Below, piece after piece: positions 11,017 to 23,697 of a stretch of DNA of 64,000 nt. The position numbers and the translations under genes were made by a program. The notes beneath the pieces are model-generated. The model worked only from the letters and a program-made list of their open reading frames with translations. It searched no databases and was not told where the DNA came from. How positions within the stretch are numbered: the stretch's first letter is position 1; every line of letters begins with the position of its first letter. The stretch is from Rhizophagus irregularis (lineage: Eukaryota > Glomeromycota > Glomeromycetes > Glomerales > Glomeraceae): contig NC_089447.1 in assembly GCF_026210795.1 (NCBI RefSeq), positions 1,242,501 through 1,306,500 of the forward strand. The letters are read 5' to 3'.

Positions 11017-14000
11017 ATGTCTAGAAATCGTCCATCACCACAAACTTTAAATAATAATGTAAATAGAGATAATCCATCCATCTCCCAAAATTCACAATTA
11101 CAACAAAGGAGATATCAACAACAACAACAACAACATAAAAATGCTACTTCTCCTCCATCTTCTCGTCCAACTTCTCCTTCAAGTCCTTCACATCGTTCAA
11201 TGAATTCTAACCCATTTGATGATAATTCCAATCCTTCTTATAATCCAAAAGATTATTATAATAATAATGCTAATTCAAGGGCATTTGAACGAAGAGATTC
11301 AAATCAACAAAATCAACAAAAAAAGATAATATGGAATCATCAATTGGAACAACAACAACGTCAACAAATTCAAAAATATCAACAATATCAACATTTGCAA
11401 CATAATAAACCTAATAATGAGATTATTAATGATAAAAATCAACAATTTACTAATGATACAGTGAATATTAATAATGAAGGTGATAAAGTTGTTAATCATA
11501 ATAATGATGATGATGATGGTGATGAAAGTGGTGAGGTATCCGATTTTTTTCAAAATGTTTATACTCCTTCAAGTAGTAATAATCGTAATGATTATAAATC
11601 AAGAATGTCTGTTATTTCAATGGCTGAATCTGTTCCTGGTAAGTGTTTTATTTTAAAAATCATTAAAATCATTAATTATATCATTAATTAAATCATTTTA
11701 TTATTATTATTATTATTATTTTTTTTAGAACAATTGCCATCTTCAACTAATCAAAAGGATTCTTCGGAAAAATCTGTTTCTAAACTTCGTTCTAGTAATG
11801 ATCATAAAAATATTAATTTTGATCAAAATAATCATGATAATGTGGAAATGAATGTATTAAATGATAAAAAGAATCCAAAATTATCTCGTACAAAGAGTCA
11901 TAGACCACGTCCTCATGCTGAAGAATCTTCAGTTCCATTATCTAATAATAATGATGATGATTCATTTCCTACTGAAAGACCAAAAAGTCCTTCAAAAAGT
12001 TTACTTAGAATGCCTTCTATTATGAGAAGTTATAATGATAATGAAAATCCTTCATCAAATCTTCCACGTCGTCAAAAATCTCTTGTTAGACCTGAACGTG
12101 CACGTAATAATAATTATAATCGTCGTATTAGCAGAGGTGCTATGTCAACAAGGCAAATGTATGATGGAAGTGATGAAGAATCAAGATTTAGTGTATTCTC
12201 TGGTAATGGTAATGGAGGTGATGATAGACGTAAAAGTACTATGTCAATTGCTAGAAGAAATTCAATGAAAGATCCTCCAAGAAAAAGAAAATGGTATAAA
12301 TGTCAATGTCCTTCTTGTTGGATTTTATTTTCTCGTATTGTCACTTTTTGGGCTCCTCCTTCTTTATTATCATGTTTCGGTATGCATGATAGATTAGTTC
12401 AACAAGCTTGGAGAGAAAAGATGGCTTTGGTCTTTATCATTTTTATTCTTTGTATTGTTGTTGGTTTCTTGACTTTTGGTTTTGAGACTACTGTTTGTAG
12501 AAAAGCACCTTTGGAAGGAATTCAGTTTGGTCATATGTCATTGAATCAAGCTACGATATTAGGAAAAGTTTATGATTTAAGTAGTTTTCCACATCCTGTA
12601 GTACCACCATATGTTAAAGATTCAGATCTTGCTAATCCTGTTAATGGATTTGGTCGATCCGATTTATCATTCTTATTTCAATCTGTCAATTTTGAATGTA
12701 AAAATGTGCTTATTCCCAAAGTTACAAATGCTGATGGTTCAGTATTAAAATATTTTCCTTGCGTAGTTATACATGAAAATGATGACCCAAATCCAACTGC
12801 AAATCCTCAAAATGGAGGATGTCATGTAAATCCTAGTGAACGAGTTGACGCTCTCAGTAAATTTAAGGTAGTAGGTCAAACTTATTTTGAATGGAGTGAC
12901 GTAGATAATCCTGATAACAAATATGTTGTATACAACGGGTATTTATTTTTATTATATTATTATTATTTAACTTTTTTTTTTTATAATATTAATCGGGGGG
13001 TTTTTTTTTCTTTTTTGATAGTCAAGTTCTTGATTTAGATCGTTTCCTATGGAAGGATCCAAATATTGATTTACCTGATACACTGATCAAATTAATAAAT
13101 GATGATAATGATGTATTCCATGGTCGTGATATTACTCATTATTTACACTCAGATAATGAAAAACTCAATTTAGCAAAATGTATGGAAGAGATTATTAAAG
13201 TCGGTGTTATTGATGAGATATCCATCAGTTGTCTTATCACTGATGTGGTTACGTATGTCAGCTTTATTGTAATCGTCGGCGTAGTTTTAGTTAGATTCTT
13301 TTTGGCCGTTTTATTTGGTTGGATTTTAAGTTGGCGTCTTGGTAGTTTCCGTGAAGAAACTGCTGATGATATTTCTAAACGGGAAAAAGATATTGAACGT
13401 TGGTCAAATGAAAATAATCATTTTAATTCAAGGTACGATTTTAATAATATTTGTTTGTTTGTTTGTTTGTTTGTTTATATTTATTTAATTATTTAATTAT
13501 TTATTTTTTTATAGAGATTCAAGTAGTTCATCGTTCAAGTTATTTAATTTAAATAAATCAAGATTTTCAACACTTCCTCCACCTGGATCAGCTCCATTTG
13601 TTGACCGAAGAAGACAAGATGGTCGAACTGGTAGTAGGATGTATTCAGCTCAATCTGGTGAGAAGAATTTTAACAACAGCTCGACTAGTTCACTTGTAAG
13701 ACCAATATCAACTAATAGTTATACCACAGCTATGGTGAAAGACTCGAACGGATCCGCAAGAACAAGTCGACCTTCATCTATTATTAATGAAAATAATAAT
13801 AGTCGAGCGAATTCCATGTCTTCAACATCATCTTCGTCTTATGGCCAAATACAAAGTTTAAATCCTGTCAATGAAACCCGGTTTAATTTTCCATTATTAC
13901 ACACAATCATGTTAGTTACTTGTTATTCCGAAGGTTTGCAAGGAATAAAGACAACTCTCAATTCTTTAGCAAGAACTGATTATCCAACTTCACATAAACT

Positions 14001-16026
14001 TATTATGATTATTGCCGATGGTGTAATTTTTGGTTCTGGTAATGATTTATCAACCCCCGATATTTGTCTGTCTTTGATGCATGAATTTGTTGTACCTAGA
14101 GATGATGTAATAGCACATTCTTATGTTGCTATTGCTGATGGAAAAAAACGGCATAACATGGCTAAAGTATATGCTGGTTATTATAAATGTAGAGATCAAC
14201 ATGATCATAATAAAGTTCTTAAGATTCCAATAGTAACTATTGTAAAATGTGGAGGTCCTGATGAACAAGATGAAAAAAAACCGGGTAATCGCGGAAAACG
14301 TGACTCTCAAATGATTTTGATGAGTTTCTTACAAAAAGTTATGTTTGATGAAAGAATGACACCTCTTGAATATGAATTCTTTAATTCAATTCGAACCGTT
14401 ACTGGTGTTACTCCCGATCATTTTGAAATCGTTCTTATGGTAAATATTTTTTTAAATAATAATAATAATATTTATAAATTTAAATTAAATTTTTACTTAA
14501 GTCTTTTTTTTTTTTTTTTTTGTCAGGTTGATGCCGATACAAAAATTTATTCTGATTCGGTAACAAGAATGGTTGCGTGTATGTCACGTGATTCTTCTAT
14601 TATGGGTCTTTGTGGTGAAACAAAAATTGCCAACAAGAAAGATAGTTGGGTTACTGCGATTCAAGGTAAGGCATTTTTTTTTTTCCGGAAATAGTATGCG
14701 TAAATAAATTTTAAATGTTTGATTGATTTATTTGTTTATTTATTTTTATTTTTAGTTTTTGAATATTATATTTCTCATCATATGCAAAAAGCATTTGAAT
14801 CGATTTTTGGTGGTGTAACATGTTTACCGGGATGCTTTTGTATGTATCGTATTAAAGCACCAAAAGGGCCTAATGGATATTGGGTACCAATTCTTGCCAA
14901 TCCTGATATTGTTGAACAGTATTCTGAAAATATAGTTGATACACTCCATAAGAAAAATCTATTATTATTAGGAGAAGATCGATATTTATCAACATTAATG
15001 CTTCGAACATTCCCAAAAAGAAAAATGGTATTTGTTCCACAAGCAGTATGTAAAACGATTGTACCTGATACATTTAGGGTACTTAGATCGCAAAGACGTA
15101 GATGGATCAATTCTACCGTACACAACTTATTAGAATTAGTATTAATCCCAGATTTATGTGGAACTTTTTGTTTTTCAATGCAATTCGTTATATTTATGGA
15201 ATTGGTTGGTACAGTAGTATTACCAGCTGCTATAACATTTACTTTATATCTTATCATAATATCATTTGTAAAAAAACCCGTACCATATCTTCCACTCGCA
15301 CTTTTAGGTGTTGTATTGGGTTTACCGGCAATTTTAATTTTATTGACAACACGTAAAATTGTATATGTTGGATGGATGTTAATTTATTTATTCTCGTTAC
15401 CAATATGGAATTTTGTATTACCAGTATATGCTTATTGGCATTTTGATGATTTCTCATGGGGACAAACACGTAAAGTTGAAGGTGAAGAAGCTGGAAAGGA
15501 TCATTCGCGTAAAGAAGGAGAATTTGATAGTACTCAGATTGTAATGAAACGATGGGCAGAATGGGAACGCGAAAAACAATATAAGACTAGAGGTTCAATA
15601 AGTTCAATACAACAACATATTTCATCGGCTCCGTTAAGTTCAGAAGAAGGATATTCAAATTCAAGACCAGGAAGTGAAAAATCTTCATATTATACACCAT
15701 CTCCATTAAATCCAGTATTAAGAACTGGTGGTAAAAGAAATACAGGACCCGGCGTAAAGACGAGAGCTCCTACTTCAGATTCTTTAAAGGTACCTCCTCC
15801 GTTAAGTAACTATTCTTCTCCTCCCGATTCAACCAATAGTAGTTCAACACTCACAACGGATGCATATGCTTCAACTCCGACTGAAATAGATTATCAACAA
15901 AATATAATACCGAGATCTAATAATAATAATAATTTTAGTTATAGTAGTGATAATAATAATAGTAATTTTCCAGGTAATTTCGAAGAAGCTCATTTACGGG
16001 ATCAAAATGGTTATGATTCTTCGTAA
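11017..16026 (+). CDS. Chitin synthase, class IV (Chs3-like), six exons
   Basis: The predicted protein is about 1525 residues, with exons 11017-11638, 11729-12938, 13022-13432, 13515-14439, 14527-14665 and 14756-16026; all junctions keep frame. It polymerises UDP-GlcNAc into chitin at the plasma membrane. The first ~420 residues are disordered, rich in Gln/Asn/Ser, with basic stretches. A first membrane segment lies near residues 438-458 and a second near 685-715. The glycosyltransferase-2 core follows: VDADTK (~1057), GLCGETK, EDRYL (~1176) and QRRRW (~1215), then a cluster of C-terminal membrane helices (~1245-1330) and a Ser-rich tail. There is no myosin motor, which argues against classes V/VII; yeast Chs3 (1165 residues) is shorter, the excess being low-complexity ends. 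Intron 3 contains a TTTG microsatellite. The start is the first ATG after an AAT repeat. Confidence 0.93.
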
Positions 16027-16959
16027 ATGAAAAGACAATTAGGAACAATTCTTTTATTTTTATATGTTCGGGTTTAAAAACTTTTGTTTAAAAACTGTGA
16101 ACCCTACTCCTCATTAATGACGGTTCTGTATAGAATTTAAAATAAAGAAAAATAATAGTTATTTGTATTCATCGAGGAAATTTTTTTGGTTTTTTATGTA
16201 TTTTTTTCTTGGTTGTATATTAGTTTTAATATAGATAATACAGTATTTTTTTGGCGGGACGAGTAAATTTTTTTTTTATTATTATTATATATTTTTTTTT
16301 ATATATATATAACATAACAAATTACTTTTTTTTTTCTATTTGAAATTTTTTAATAGATCGAGTTAAAATAAGAGTAGTGTTGAATAATAATATTATTTCA
16401 ACAAAAAGTAGGAGTATTTTTGTAATTTTTTTTTTGTTTGAAAAAAAAAAATTGTTAATTAAAAAAAAAATTTATTAGATTCATTATAAATCATTTATCA
16501 AATATTATTTAATATTATTAAGTTCCAATCAATGAAAGAATGGGACTTTCGAGAGTAAACTATTTTACAAATCAAATATTCATTCATACTAAATTTAGAT
16601 AATTTTTTTTTCGAAATTGGAAAATATTAATCATTTAATCAATTATCAATTATTTATCAATTATCAATTATCATTTATCATTTATCAATTATCATTTACT
16701 AAATCGTTTTTAATCATGATCTATATGATCTATATTTATTTTTTTTATTTTTTTTCTTTTTATCAATTTATCAATTCAAGTTAAATGCATATTTTAAGAA
16801 GGGAAAAAAAAAATACGTGATACGGGACTACATGCATAAATGTACAGTCCATTATGTACATGTATCGGGTAAATCAGAAAAAGAAACTTACATGGATAAT
16901 CAAAAAAAAATTGTTGAAAATTTTATTTCCCCCTAATTCTCACTTTAGAAAAAAAAAAA
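16027..16959. other. Intergenic: chitin synthase 3' flank and MOSC gene 5' flank
   Basis: An AATAAAG-type polyadenylation signal lies near 16140. A TTATCAATTATCATT-type short tandem repeat lies at about 16630-16700. No gene is visible. Confidence 0.5.
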
Positions 16960-18211
16960 ATGAATATTTCGAGTATTTATATTTATCCTGTGAAGTCTTG
17001 TAAAGGAATTAAAGTGGATTCATGGAAGATAAATAATTATGGATTTAAATTTGATAGATTTTGGATGATAGTTGATGATCAAAATCATGCTATAACTCAA
17101 CGCGAACATTCAAAGGTTTTTTTTTTTTATATATATATATATATTTAAAAAAAAAAAAAAAATTATGTATAAAAAAAAAACAAGATTAAAAAAAGATTAA
17201 AAATAAAAAAATTATTTTTTTTTTTTTTAAGCTTGCACTTGTTTCACCCACAATTCATGAAAATGATGATGATGATAACGGTGGTTCAGTAATATTAACA
17301 AATCCTGAAAATGATCAAGAATTAAAATTACCATTATTACCAAAGTAATTTGTATAATGATAATAATAATATGTAATTGATGATGAAAATTATAATAATG
17401 AAATTTTTTTTTTTTTTTAGTAAAGGAAATGGGATTAAACTTTCGGTTACAATATGTGATGAAATTATAATGGCATATGATTGTGGTAAAGAATCATCGA
17501 AATGGATATCTGATTATTTAGGTTTTGAATCAAAAATTGTACACAAATCAATTGAAGATTTAAGAATAATTGAAAAAAATCTTCCTCCAAAAAATGAGCT
17601 TTTGAAACAACCAGAGGTAAAAAAAAAAAAAAACTTTTTATTTATATATATATTTCGATTATTTCTTTAACTAATTTCTTTTATTATTAATTTTTTTTTT
17701 CTTTCTTTTAAGACAGCATTTTCAGATGGTTATCCATTTTTAATTATAAGTGAAGAATCTCTATCAGATCTTAATAATAGATTATCATTACCAGTTACTT
17801 TTCGTAATTTTAGACCAAATATTGTGATAAAAGGATGTAATAAACCTTTTGAAGAAGATACATGGAAAAAAATCATTATGGGAGAAGATGCAGATGACAA
17901 TTTATTTTTTGTAGTTGCTAGAAGTACTCGTTGTGTCAGTATGTATATACAATATATTTATATTAAAAATTATAAGGAAAAGATTATAATTTTTTTGCTA
18001 AACACTTAAATTTTTAGTGACCACAGTTAATCCTGAAACTGGTATAAAAGAAGGATTGGACCCTTTAAAGACTTTACAATCTTATCGTAGAGTTGATCCA
18101 GGTGCAAAGTATAAGGCTTGTTTCGGTAAATTTCGTAACTATTAACGTCAATTGCTTTTATTATATCATTATCTCATATATGAAGGATAATTATTTATTT
18201 TGATCTTTATA

Positions 18212-18245
<34 letters not shown>

Positions 18246-18420
18246 GGAATGAATGTTATACATAATAAATCCGGTAATAAATTTATATCTTATTTCTTGA
18301 TATATCCAAATTTATGTTGCTAAATTTTTTTTTCCTTCTCTATATACTTTAGGAATGACCCTTAATGTTGGTGATCAGATTAAGGTAATTGCAACAGGAG
18401 AACATATTCGTGAAAAATAA
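16960..18420 (+). CDS. MOSC-domain protein, mARC-like, about seven exons
   Basis: The spliced product starts MNISSIYIYPVKSCKGI, the typical MOSC N-terminal beta-barrel opening, and continues through FDRFWMIVDD, AYDCGKESSKWISDYLG, FSDGYPFLIISEESL and NFRPNIVI to STRCVTTVNPETG and a GMTLNVGDQIKV end. The Cys in STRC matches the residue that ligates molybdenum cofactor in mitochondrial amidoxime-reducing proteins (family knowledge). It is therefore probably a Moco-binding N-reductase or sulfurase-like enzyme. Introns are short and AT-rich, and a tiny exon of about 26 bases (encoding MNVIHNKS) lies near 18247-18272. I do not see a clear N-terminal mitochondrial presequence. It ends TAA at 18418. 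Confidence 0.88.
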
Positions 18421-18534
18421 TTTACAAACTATATTAAATAAAAAATATAAATAAATAAATATAATTAAATAAAATCTAAATATCATGTATATCATCAAAC
18501 TACAATTATTTTAACAAAGTTGGAATGAAATCAT

Positions 18535-19914
18535 CTAATGTAAATGTTTATCATTATGAGATTTAACTACTTTACTTAATAATTCAGCTTGATTTGCAAC
18601 ATCACGAAGAGCTCCAAGTACGATCCCATTTCCTTTAATAAAACCATATAAATGATATTCTAATCCTACTTCTTTACAAAATTCGTTAACTAAACGTTGA
18701 CAATCTCTAAGATTATGCCTGGGAACTCTTGGAAATAAATGATGAATAGCTTGAAATTGCAAACCACCATGAAACCAATCCATCCACCAAGGACAATCAA
18801 CGTCCATTGTAGTACGCAACATCTTTTTTGGAAAAGATTCTAAAGGTCCATAATCTTCCGTTGACATTCCAAAATGTGATAATGTAATTTGTACATGCAA
18901 AATCATTGTAACCATATGAGAAATTAGGATATATAATACAATTGTCGATATTGATGGTAATAATGATAATAAATAAGTATACCAACACCAAAAAAATATC
19001 ATACCACTTATTTCTAACCTACGAAAAGCTACATTTTCTTCATTAAATAAAAAATTAATTGATAATGCATAAAGATTAAATCTACCAAAACACAATACTG
19101 GATAATATAAATAATGTTGAAATTTTACAAAAAATCTTGCTGGTGTATCAAAATACAAAGTTCTTTTATAAAAACTTGAATATAAATTATTAAAAAATTT
19201 TGTTGTAACGGCAAAAAATGGTAAATGTTGAATATCAGGATCATGTTCAGGATCATTTGTTACAATGTGATGAACATAATGATTTCTTTTCCACCATCCA
19301 ATACTTAATCCTCCCATAAAATCTGCAATAAATATTCCAATAAGATTATCTACAAGTAAATTATGAGTAATTCCATTATGACCAGCATCATGAGCTGTGA
19401 ACGCGAGTTGATGCCAAAATAATCCAAGGAAAAATGCACTTAACAAATATTGCCAGACTTGAGTTCCATAAATAACCAATATCCAAGCTGAAATTATCAG
19501 GAAAATATAACGAATACTTTCATAAAAATAATTCCAATAATTGCATTCGTATAATCCTAGTTCATGAAGCTTTAAATAATATCTACGATAAGTTTGAGAT
19601 ATTAACTTTTGTTCTGATAATTTTTCTTCTTTCAGGTTAGTATTTTCTTCATATTCTCCGATATAAAAAGTGTTAATCTTCTTCTTAAAAACATATTCAG
19701 GATGAAAAACGTTTATCTCGTCTGTAGCGTCTTTACCAATCATATGACGGATTGCAAGTTCTCCTCCTGGGTGATATTTTATCCATTTATTCAATTTATA
19801 AACTTTGTTATTATAGATTATAAGTATTTGCCCATTTTGTACGCGTTTTTCAAAATCTTCTTGGCTAATATAATTACTTTGAGGTGTAATTGTTTCGGCA
19901 TGTGGAGGTGCCAT
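18535..19914 (-). CDS. Cytochrome b5-fusion delta-8 sphingolipid desaturase-like
   Basis: A single uninterrupted exon encodes 459 residues, unusual beside intron-rich neighbours. The N-terminal cytochrome b5 domain has HPGG at 48-51 and a second heme His in VFHPE (~71). The membrane desaturase part has the three His boxes: HDAGH (~173), HHIVTNDPEHD, and QFQAIHHLFP, in which Q replaces the first His as in front-end desaturases. Such enzymes sit in the ER and introduce a double bond in the long-chain base of glucosylceramides, or in polyunsaturated fatty acids. The WWMDWFHGGLQFQAIHHLFPR stretch resembles fungal sphingolipid delta-8 enzymes more than acyl-CoA delta-5/6 enzymes, but substrate cannot be fixed from sequence. 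It is convergent with the MOSC gene, 114 bases away. Confidence 0.9.
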   Translation of the reverse strand: MAPPHAETITPQSNYISQEDFEKRVQNGQILIIYNNKVYKLNKWIKYHPGGELAIRHMIGKDATDEINVFHPEYVFKKKINTFYIGEYEENTNLKEEKLSEQKLISQTYRRYYLKLHELGLYECNYWNYFYESIRYIFLIISAWILVIYGTQVWQYLLSAFFLGLFWHQLAFTAHDAGHNGITHNLLVDNLIGIFIADFMGGLSIGWWKRNHYVHHIVTNDPEHDPDIQHLPFFAVTTKFFNNLYSSFYKRTLYFDTPARFFVKFQHYLYYPVLCFGRFNLYALSINFLFNEENVAFRRLEISGMIFFWCWYTYLLSLLPSISTIVLYILISHMVTMILHVQITLSHFGMSTEDYGPLESFPKKMLRTTMDVDCPWWMDWFHGGLQFQAIHHLFPRVPRHNLRDCQRLVNEFCKEVGLEYHLYGFIKGNGIVLGALRDVANQAELLSKVVKSHNDKHLH

Positions 19915-20597
19915 CGTGTCAATTTAATGTGGCTGTGTGTGACGATTCGACGATTATTACAATATTATATTAATATAACTTCATCCAAAAATCGCGTAAA
20001 ACAAATGATTTTGAAAAAAAAAACGCGCAAAATAATTTTTTTTATTTTGAAGTAATACAATAATCATGAAATAAAGGAGAGAGAAAAAAAAACGAAACCG
20101 AAAAAAACGGGAGTATTTATTTCTAACATGGTTATCTCAGATTAGATTTTGACTATCTATATAATATCAGTTGTAAAACGTGCGCAGATTTTCAGATTTT
20201 CCTCGGCCTAAAATATTCCGTAATCTTCCAATCTCCACATATAAAGTTATCGTAAGATCAAATCAATCACAATGAAAGAGGATGTAAGAATTTTCTTACA
20301 ATACGTACAACATGCACAATTTAACTTTGTCTGCAAACACCCCAGTTGGTGCTGAAAATAAGATTTCATTTGATTCGCTTAATACCAAGATTTTTGTTTC
20401 CTATGTAACTTAAATGAGATTTTGCCAAAAAATTAAAAATATTTTACGGAATTAGACATGTGAAAACGGGTTGTGTGGCTTGACTGTGGCTCAGTTGCTA
20501 TCATCAGCCACTGCAAATAAATTTGACTGATTAAAAAAAAAAGTTCTTCCTCTTCTTTCCATCTACTTTATTTAAGTGGTACATCGAATTCATCATA
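19915..20597. promoter_or_regulatory. Divergent intergenic region, desaturase / L10a
   Basis: It separates the minus-strand desaturase and the plus-strand ribosomal gene and must hold both promoters. A pyrimidine-rich stretch (TTCTTCCTCTTCTTTCC, about 20545-20561) lies shortly before the L10a start, as is common at ribosomal protein gene starts. No other feature is visible. Confidence 0.4.
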
Positions 20598-21516
20598 ATG
20601 AGGTATGTAGAAATGTATATCTTTTTTATCTACATTTATTTAACAAACAATGATAATTTGAATTCTTTTTAATAGTAAAATTCAAGTGCCAGCCGTGAGA
20701 GAGTCAATTAGGACTGTTTTAAAAGAATCACAAGAAAAGAATCGTAAGTTTACTGAGACCATTGAATTACAAGTTGGTTTAAAAAATTATGATCCTCAAA
20801 GAGATAAACGTTTTAGCGGAACCGTCAAGTAAGTTTTATGGGAGGCTTACGTCAAATAATTATATCCGTTTTATCCATTTATTAATTAAAAAAAGAAAGA
20901 AAGAAATCTTTTGATTTTAATTAATTTTTTTTTTTGAATAATTTTCAAGACTTCCCAATGTCCCTCGTCCAAAGATGTCAGTAGCTATTCTCGGAGATGC
21001 TCATGATTGTGATAGAGCTAAAGAAATTGGAATTGAGTTTATGAGTGTTGAAGATCTTAAAAAACTTAATAAAAATAAAAAACTTATTAAGAAACTCGCT
21101 AAAAAATACGATGCATTTTTAGCTAGTGAGTCTTTAATTAAACAAATTCCTAGATTATTAGGGCCTGGTTTGCATAAAGGTATGTTTCATTAAGACGAGC
21201 TTAATAAACCAAGGTTGTGTTTAATTTTATTTTTTTCCCCTCTCGTAATCTAGCGGGTAAATTCCCTACTCCCGTAACTCATAATGACGATTTGAATGCT
21301 AAAGCTGATGAATTGAGATCAACAATCAAATTTCAACTTAAAAAAGTTTTGTGTCTTGGTGTTGCAGTGGGTCATGTTAAAATGAGTGAAGATGAATTAG
21401 TTGCAAATATTATGTTGAGTATTAATTTCTTAGTTTCCCTATTAAAGAAGAATTGGCAAAATGTAAGAAGTTTATATATCAAATCGACTATGGGTAAGCC
21501 TCAACGTTTGTATTAA
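20598..21516 (+). CDS. RPL10A: 60S ribosomal protein L10a (uL1), four exons
   Basis: Exons 20598-20602, 20676-20828, 20950-21179 and 21254-21516 join in frame to 216 residues, the usual eukaryotic length (217). The first exon is only ATG plus two bases. Recognisable segments are [64 protein letters not shown] and [18 protein letters not shown]. uL1 forms the mobile L1 stalk that helps eject E-site tRNA. The intron right after the start codon is typical for ribosomal protein genes. Confidence 0.97.
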
Positions 21517-22191
21517 GTTTGGCAATCAAAGGTAAATATGAGTAGGAAATTGAATTCATGTATAAAAAAAAAAAGATTTACTAAAAAATTATTTATTTAG
21601 GAATTGCGTTTTTTTCCTTATTTCTTTCTTGTTTCTCTCTCAAACGGCAATTTACCAAAGTACTTTTGATTTTTGTGAAAGTATTTTTTGGGAGCTGAAA
21701 TTATTTTACTTTGATGAATAAATACTGAAATACAACTAAGATATTTAATTAGTTTTTGGAGCGATATTAATGTAAAATATTGTTTTAATTCGTGAATTAC
21801 GCGAAATATTAAATACAAGACTAACCATTGGAACCAACCTCCCAGAGTTTATTTAACTTGTCCAAAAATATTGTGAAAAATTCATATGAAAAGTGTATTT
21901 AGCGGAAAATGCTCGTAGATTCCTACATTAAGCGTGTCTTTACAAGCCGGTTGAGCAGCAAAAAATATAATTGGCTTATTGCGGTTTTGCGGTTCAATTG
22001 ACAAACGATTTTAGTAACATGCCACAATATCTGTATTATGCATCGATAATCTATATATATACAATAAATCCTTATATCTATCTATATATATATAATAAAC
22101 CTATTCATCTTATTTTGTTGAAAATTGTTGAAAATTTTTCTTTGCTTCATTTGCTTCCAGTTACACAATTTTTTTTTATTTTTTTTAAACG
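21517..22191. other. Intergenic, L10a to DUF4442 gene
   Basis: It contains 3' flank and promoter only. A TATCTA/ATATAT-type low-complexity patch lies near 22045-22100. No other feature is seen. Confidence 0.5.
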
Positions 22192-23055
22192 ATGGATATA
22201 ACAGATTTAAGCATTTTAGGAGGCGGCATACTCATGATATTAGCTCCCTTAGCTATATTTTTATCACGTAAAATAGCTTCTCTACGTGATCCTGTTAAAG
22301 TATGGCATGCTTTAAATAAGCCTATTATAAGAAAGTTTAGACCTTTTATATATTCTTATTTACTTTCTTTTGCTAATCCTTTTTCTTCTTGTATTCGTAA
22401 GTGAAATAATTTTTTTTAATTGTCAATGATTTTGTTATTATCAATAATCATAAAAAAAATTTTTTAGACATGCGGATTACAACTCTTGATAAAGGATTTT
22501 GTTCAGGAGTTTTAAAGGTATTTTTTTATGTACAGTATATCTTTTCTATTGGTTTATTAGTATATTAAAGCATAAAAGTTTTGATTTTTAGGAACAAAAG
22601 AGGATCCATAATCCTTTTAATAGTATTCACGCAGCAGCGCTTTGTACATTTGCTGAAACTATAGGAGGATTGGCAGTATTTAGTAAGTTAACTGATAAGG
22701 ATAGAGCAATTGTAACAAGGATTAATATGGAGGTTAGTAAGAATATAATATTTTTTAAAATTTTGTTAATAAATTTAATTTAATATATCCATATATTTTT
22801 CTTAATTAGTATTTTAAAAAAGCAAGAGGTAAGTATTAATTATATTCGAATTTTCAAACATTAAAAAAAATAGTTACTTAATTGTTTAATTAATTAATTT
22901 AATGGTAAATAGGATTAATTACAGCCACTAGTCAATTTAACTTGGGAGAAATTAGTGGACAAACAGAAAAAGAATGCGAAGTAATTCTTAAAAATGAAGC
23001 ACTAGACACCGTAGCAAAGGCTACAGTATTTTGGTCTATTAATAGTAAAAATTAA
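22192..23055 (+). CDS. DUF4442 (hotdog-fold thioesterase-like) membrane protein
   Basis: Five exons (22192-22396, 22468-22517, 22592-22732, 22810-22828, 22913-23055) give 185 residues in frame. The fourth exon is a 19-base micro-exon. The N-terminus has a hydrophobic segment (ILGGGILMILAPLAIFL, residues ~7-25), probably a membrane anchor. The body has NPFNSIHAAALCTFAETIGG, the family signature of DUF4442, in which the N..H..A..AE pattern corresponds to the PaaI-type hotdog thioesterase active region. Family members are presumed acyl-CoA thioesterase-like, often mitochondrial; activity is not shown here. It ends IN SKN then TAA. Confidence 0.85.
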
Positions 23056-23697
23056 AAATAAACATACTTGGAACTAGGGAAGAAAAATTATCATCTATAT
23101 TCTTATTTTACTGTGAATTTTTAATATAACTAATTTTATTTTTATTTACAATCAAATTACTAAAAAGTAATAGTTTCGGTAAATACCGATTATATGACCA
23201 TTTTAGGGTTCAATCGTAAAGATTAATTGAAAATAATTTTTTTAAATTAAAAAATTATGACAGCTTTTAAGGGGTGTGGAGTAAATTGAAATTTTTAAGG
23301 GGAGTTTCCTCGAAAAAGGAGTAAATATCAAAAAATATGAGCGAATGAATAATCATATGCGTTTAGTAATTTTGATTTCGGACAAGTTAATTAGGAACAG
23401 AATGCACTTCGTTATTAATAGATAAAAAGGAAAAATGAAGTGAAGAATTTATTTAATTTCAAAAATAATAATAAAAAAAAAATAGATATTTATAGAAAGG
23501 GACTAAAAAGGGGGAGTAACTATTCACATAAAGCAAATAGAAAAAAAAACGAAAGAATGGATCTATATAAACAAATCATTAAATGAAGAAATAAGGGTAT
23601 ATCTATTTTTACGAGAAGAATATAATAAAGAAATAAGTTTACATGAAGGAGTAAAAAATGGGTTGAAAATTTCAATAGATATTTAAAAGAGTAAAAT
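23056..23697. other. Intergenic between convergent genes
   Basis: This is AT-rich DNA between two convergent 3' ends, with runs of GGGGAGT/AAAAAGGGGGAGTAA-type purine-rich sequence. No gene is visible. Confidence 0.5.

Noticed and set aside
14778-15257. Long antisense open frame opposite the chitin synthase catalytic exon
   Set aside because: It is the shadow of a strongly conserved coding exon on the plus strand and has no family features.
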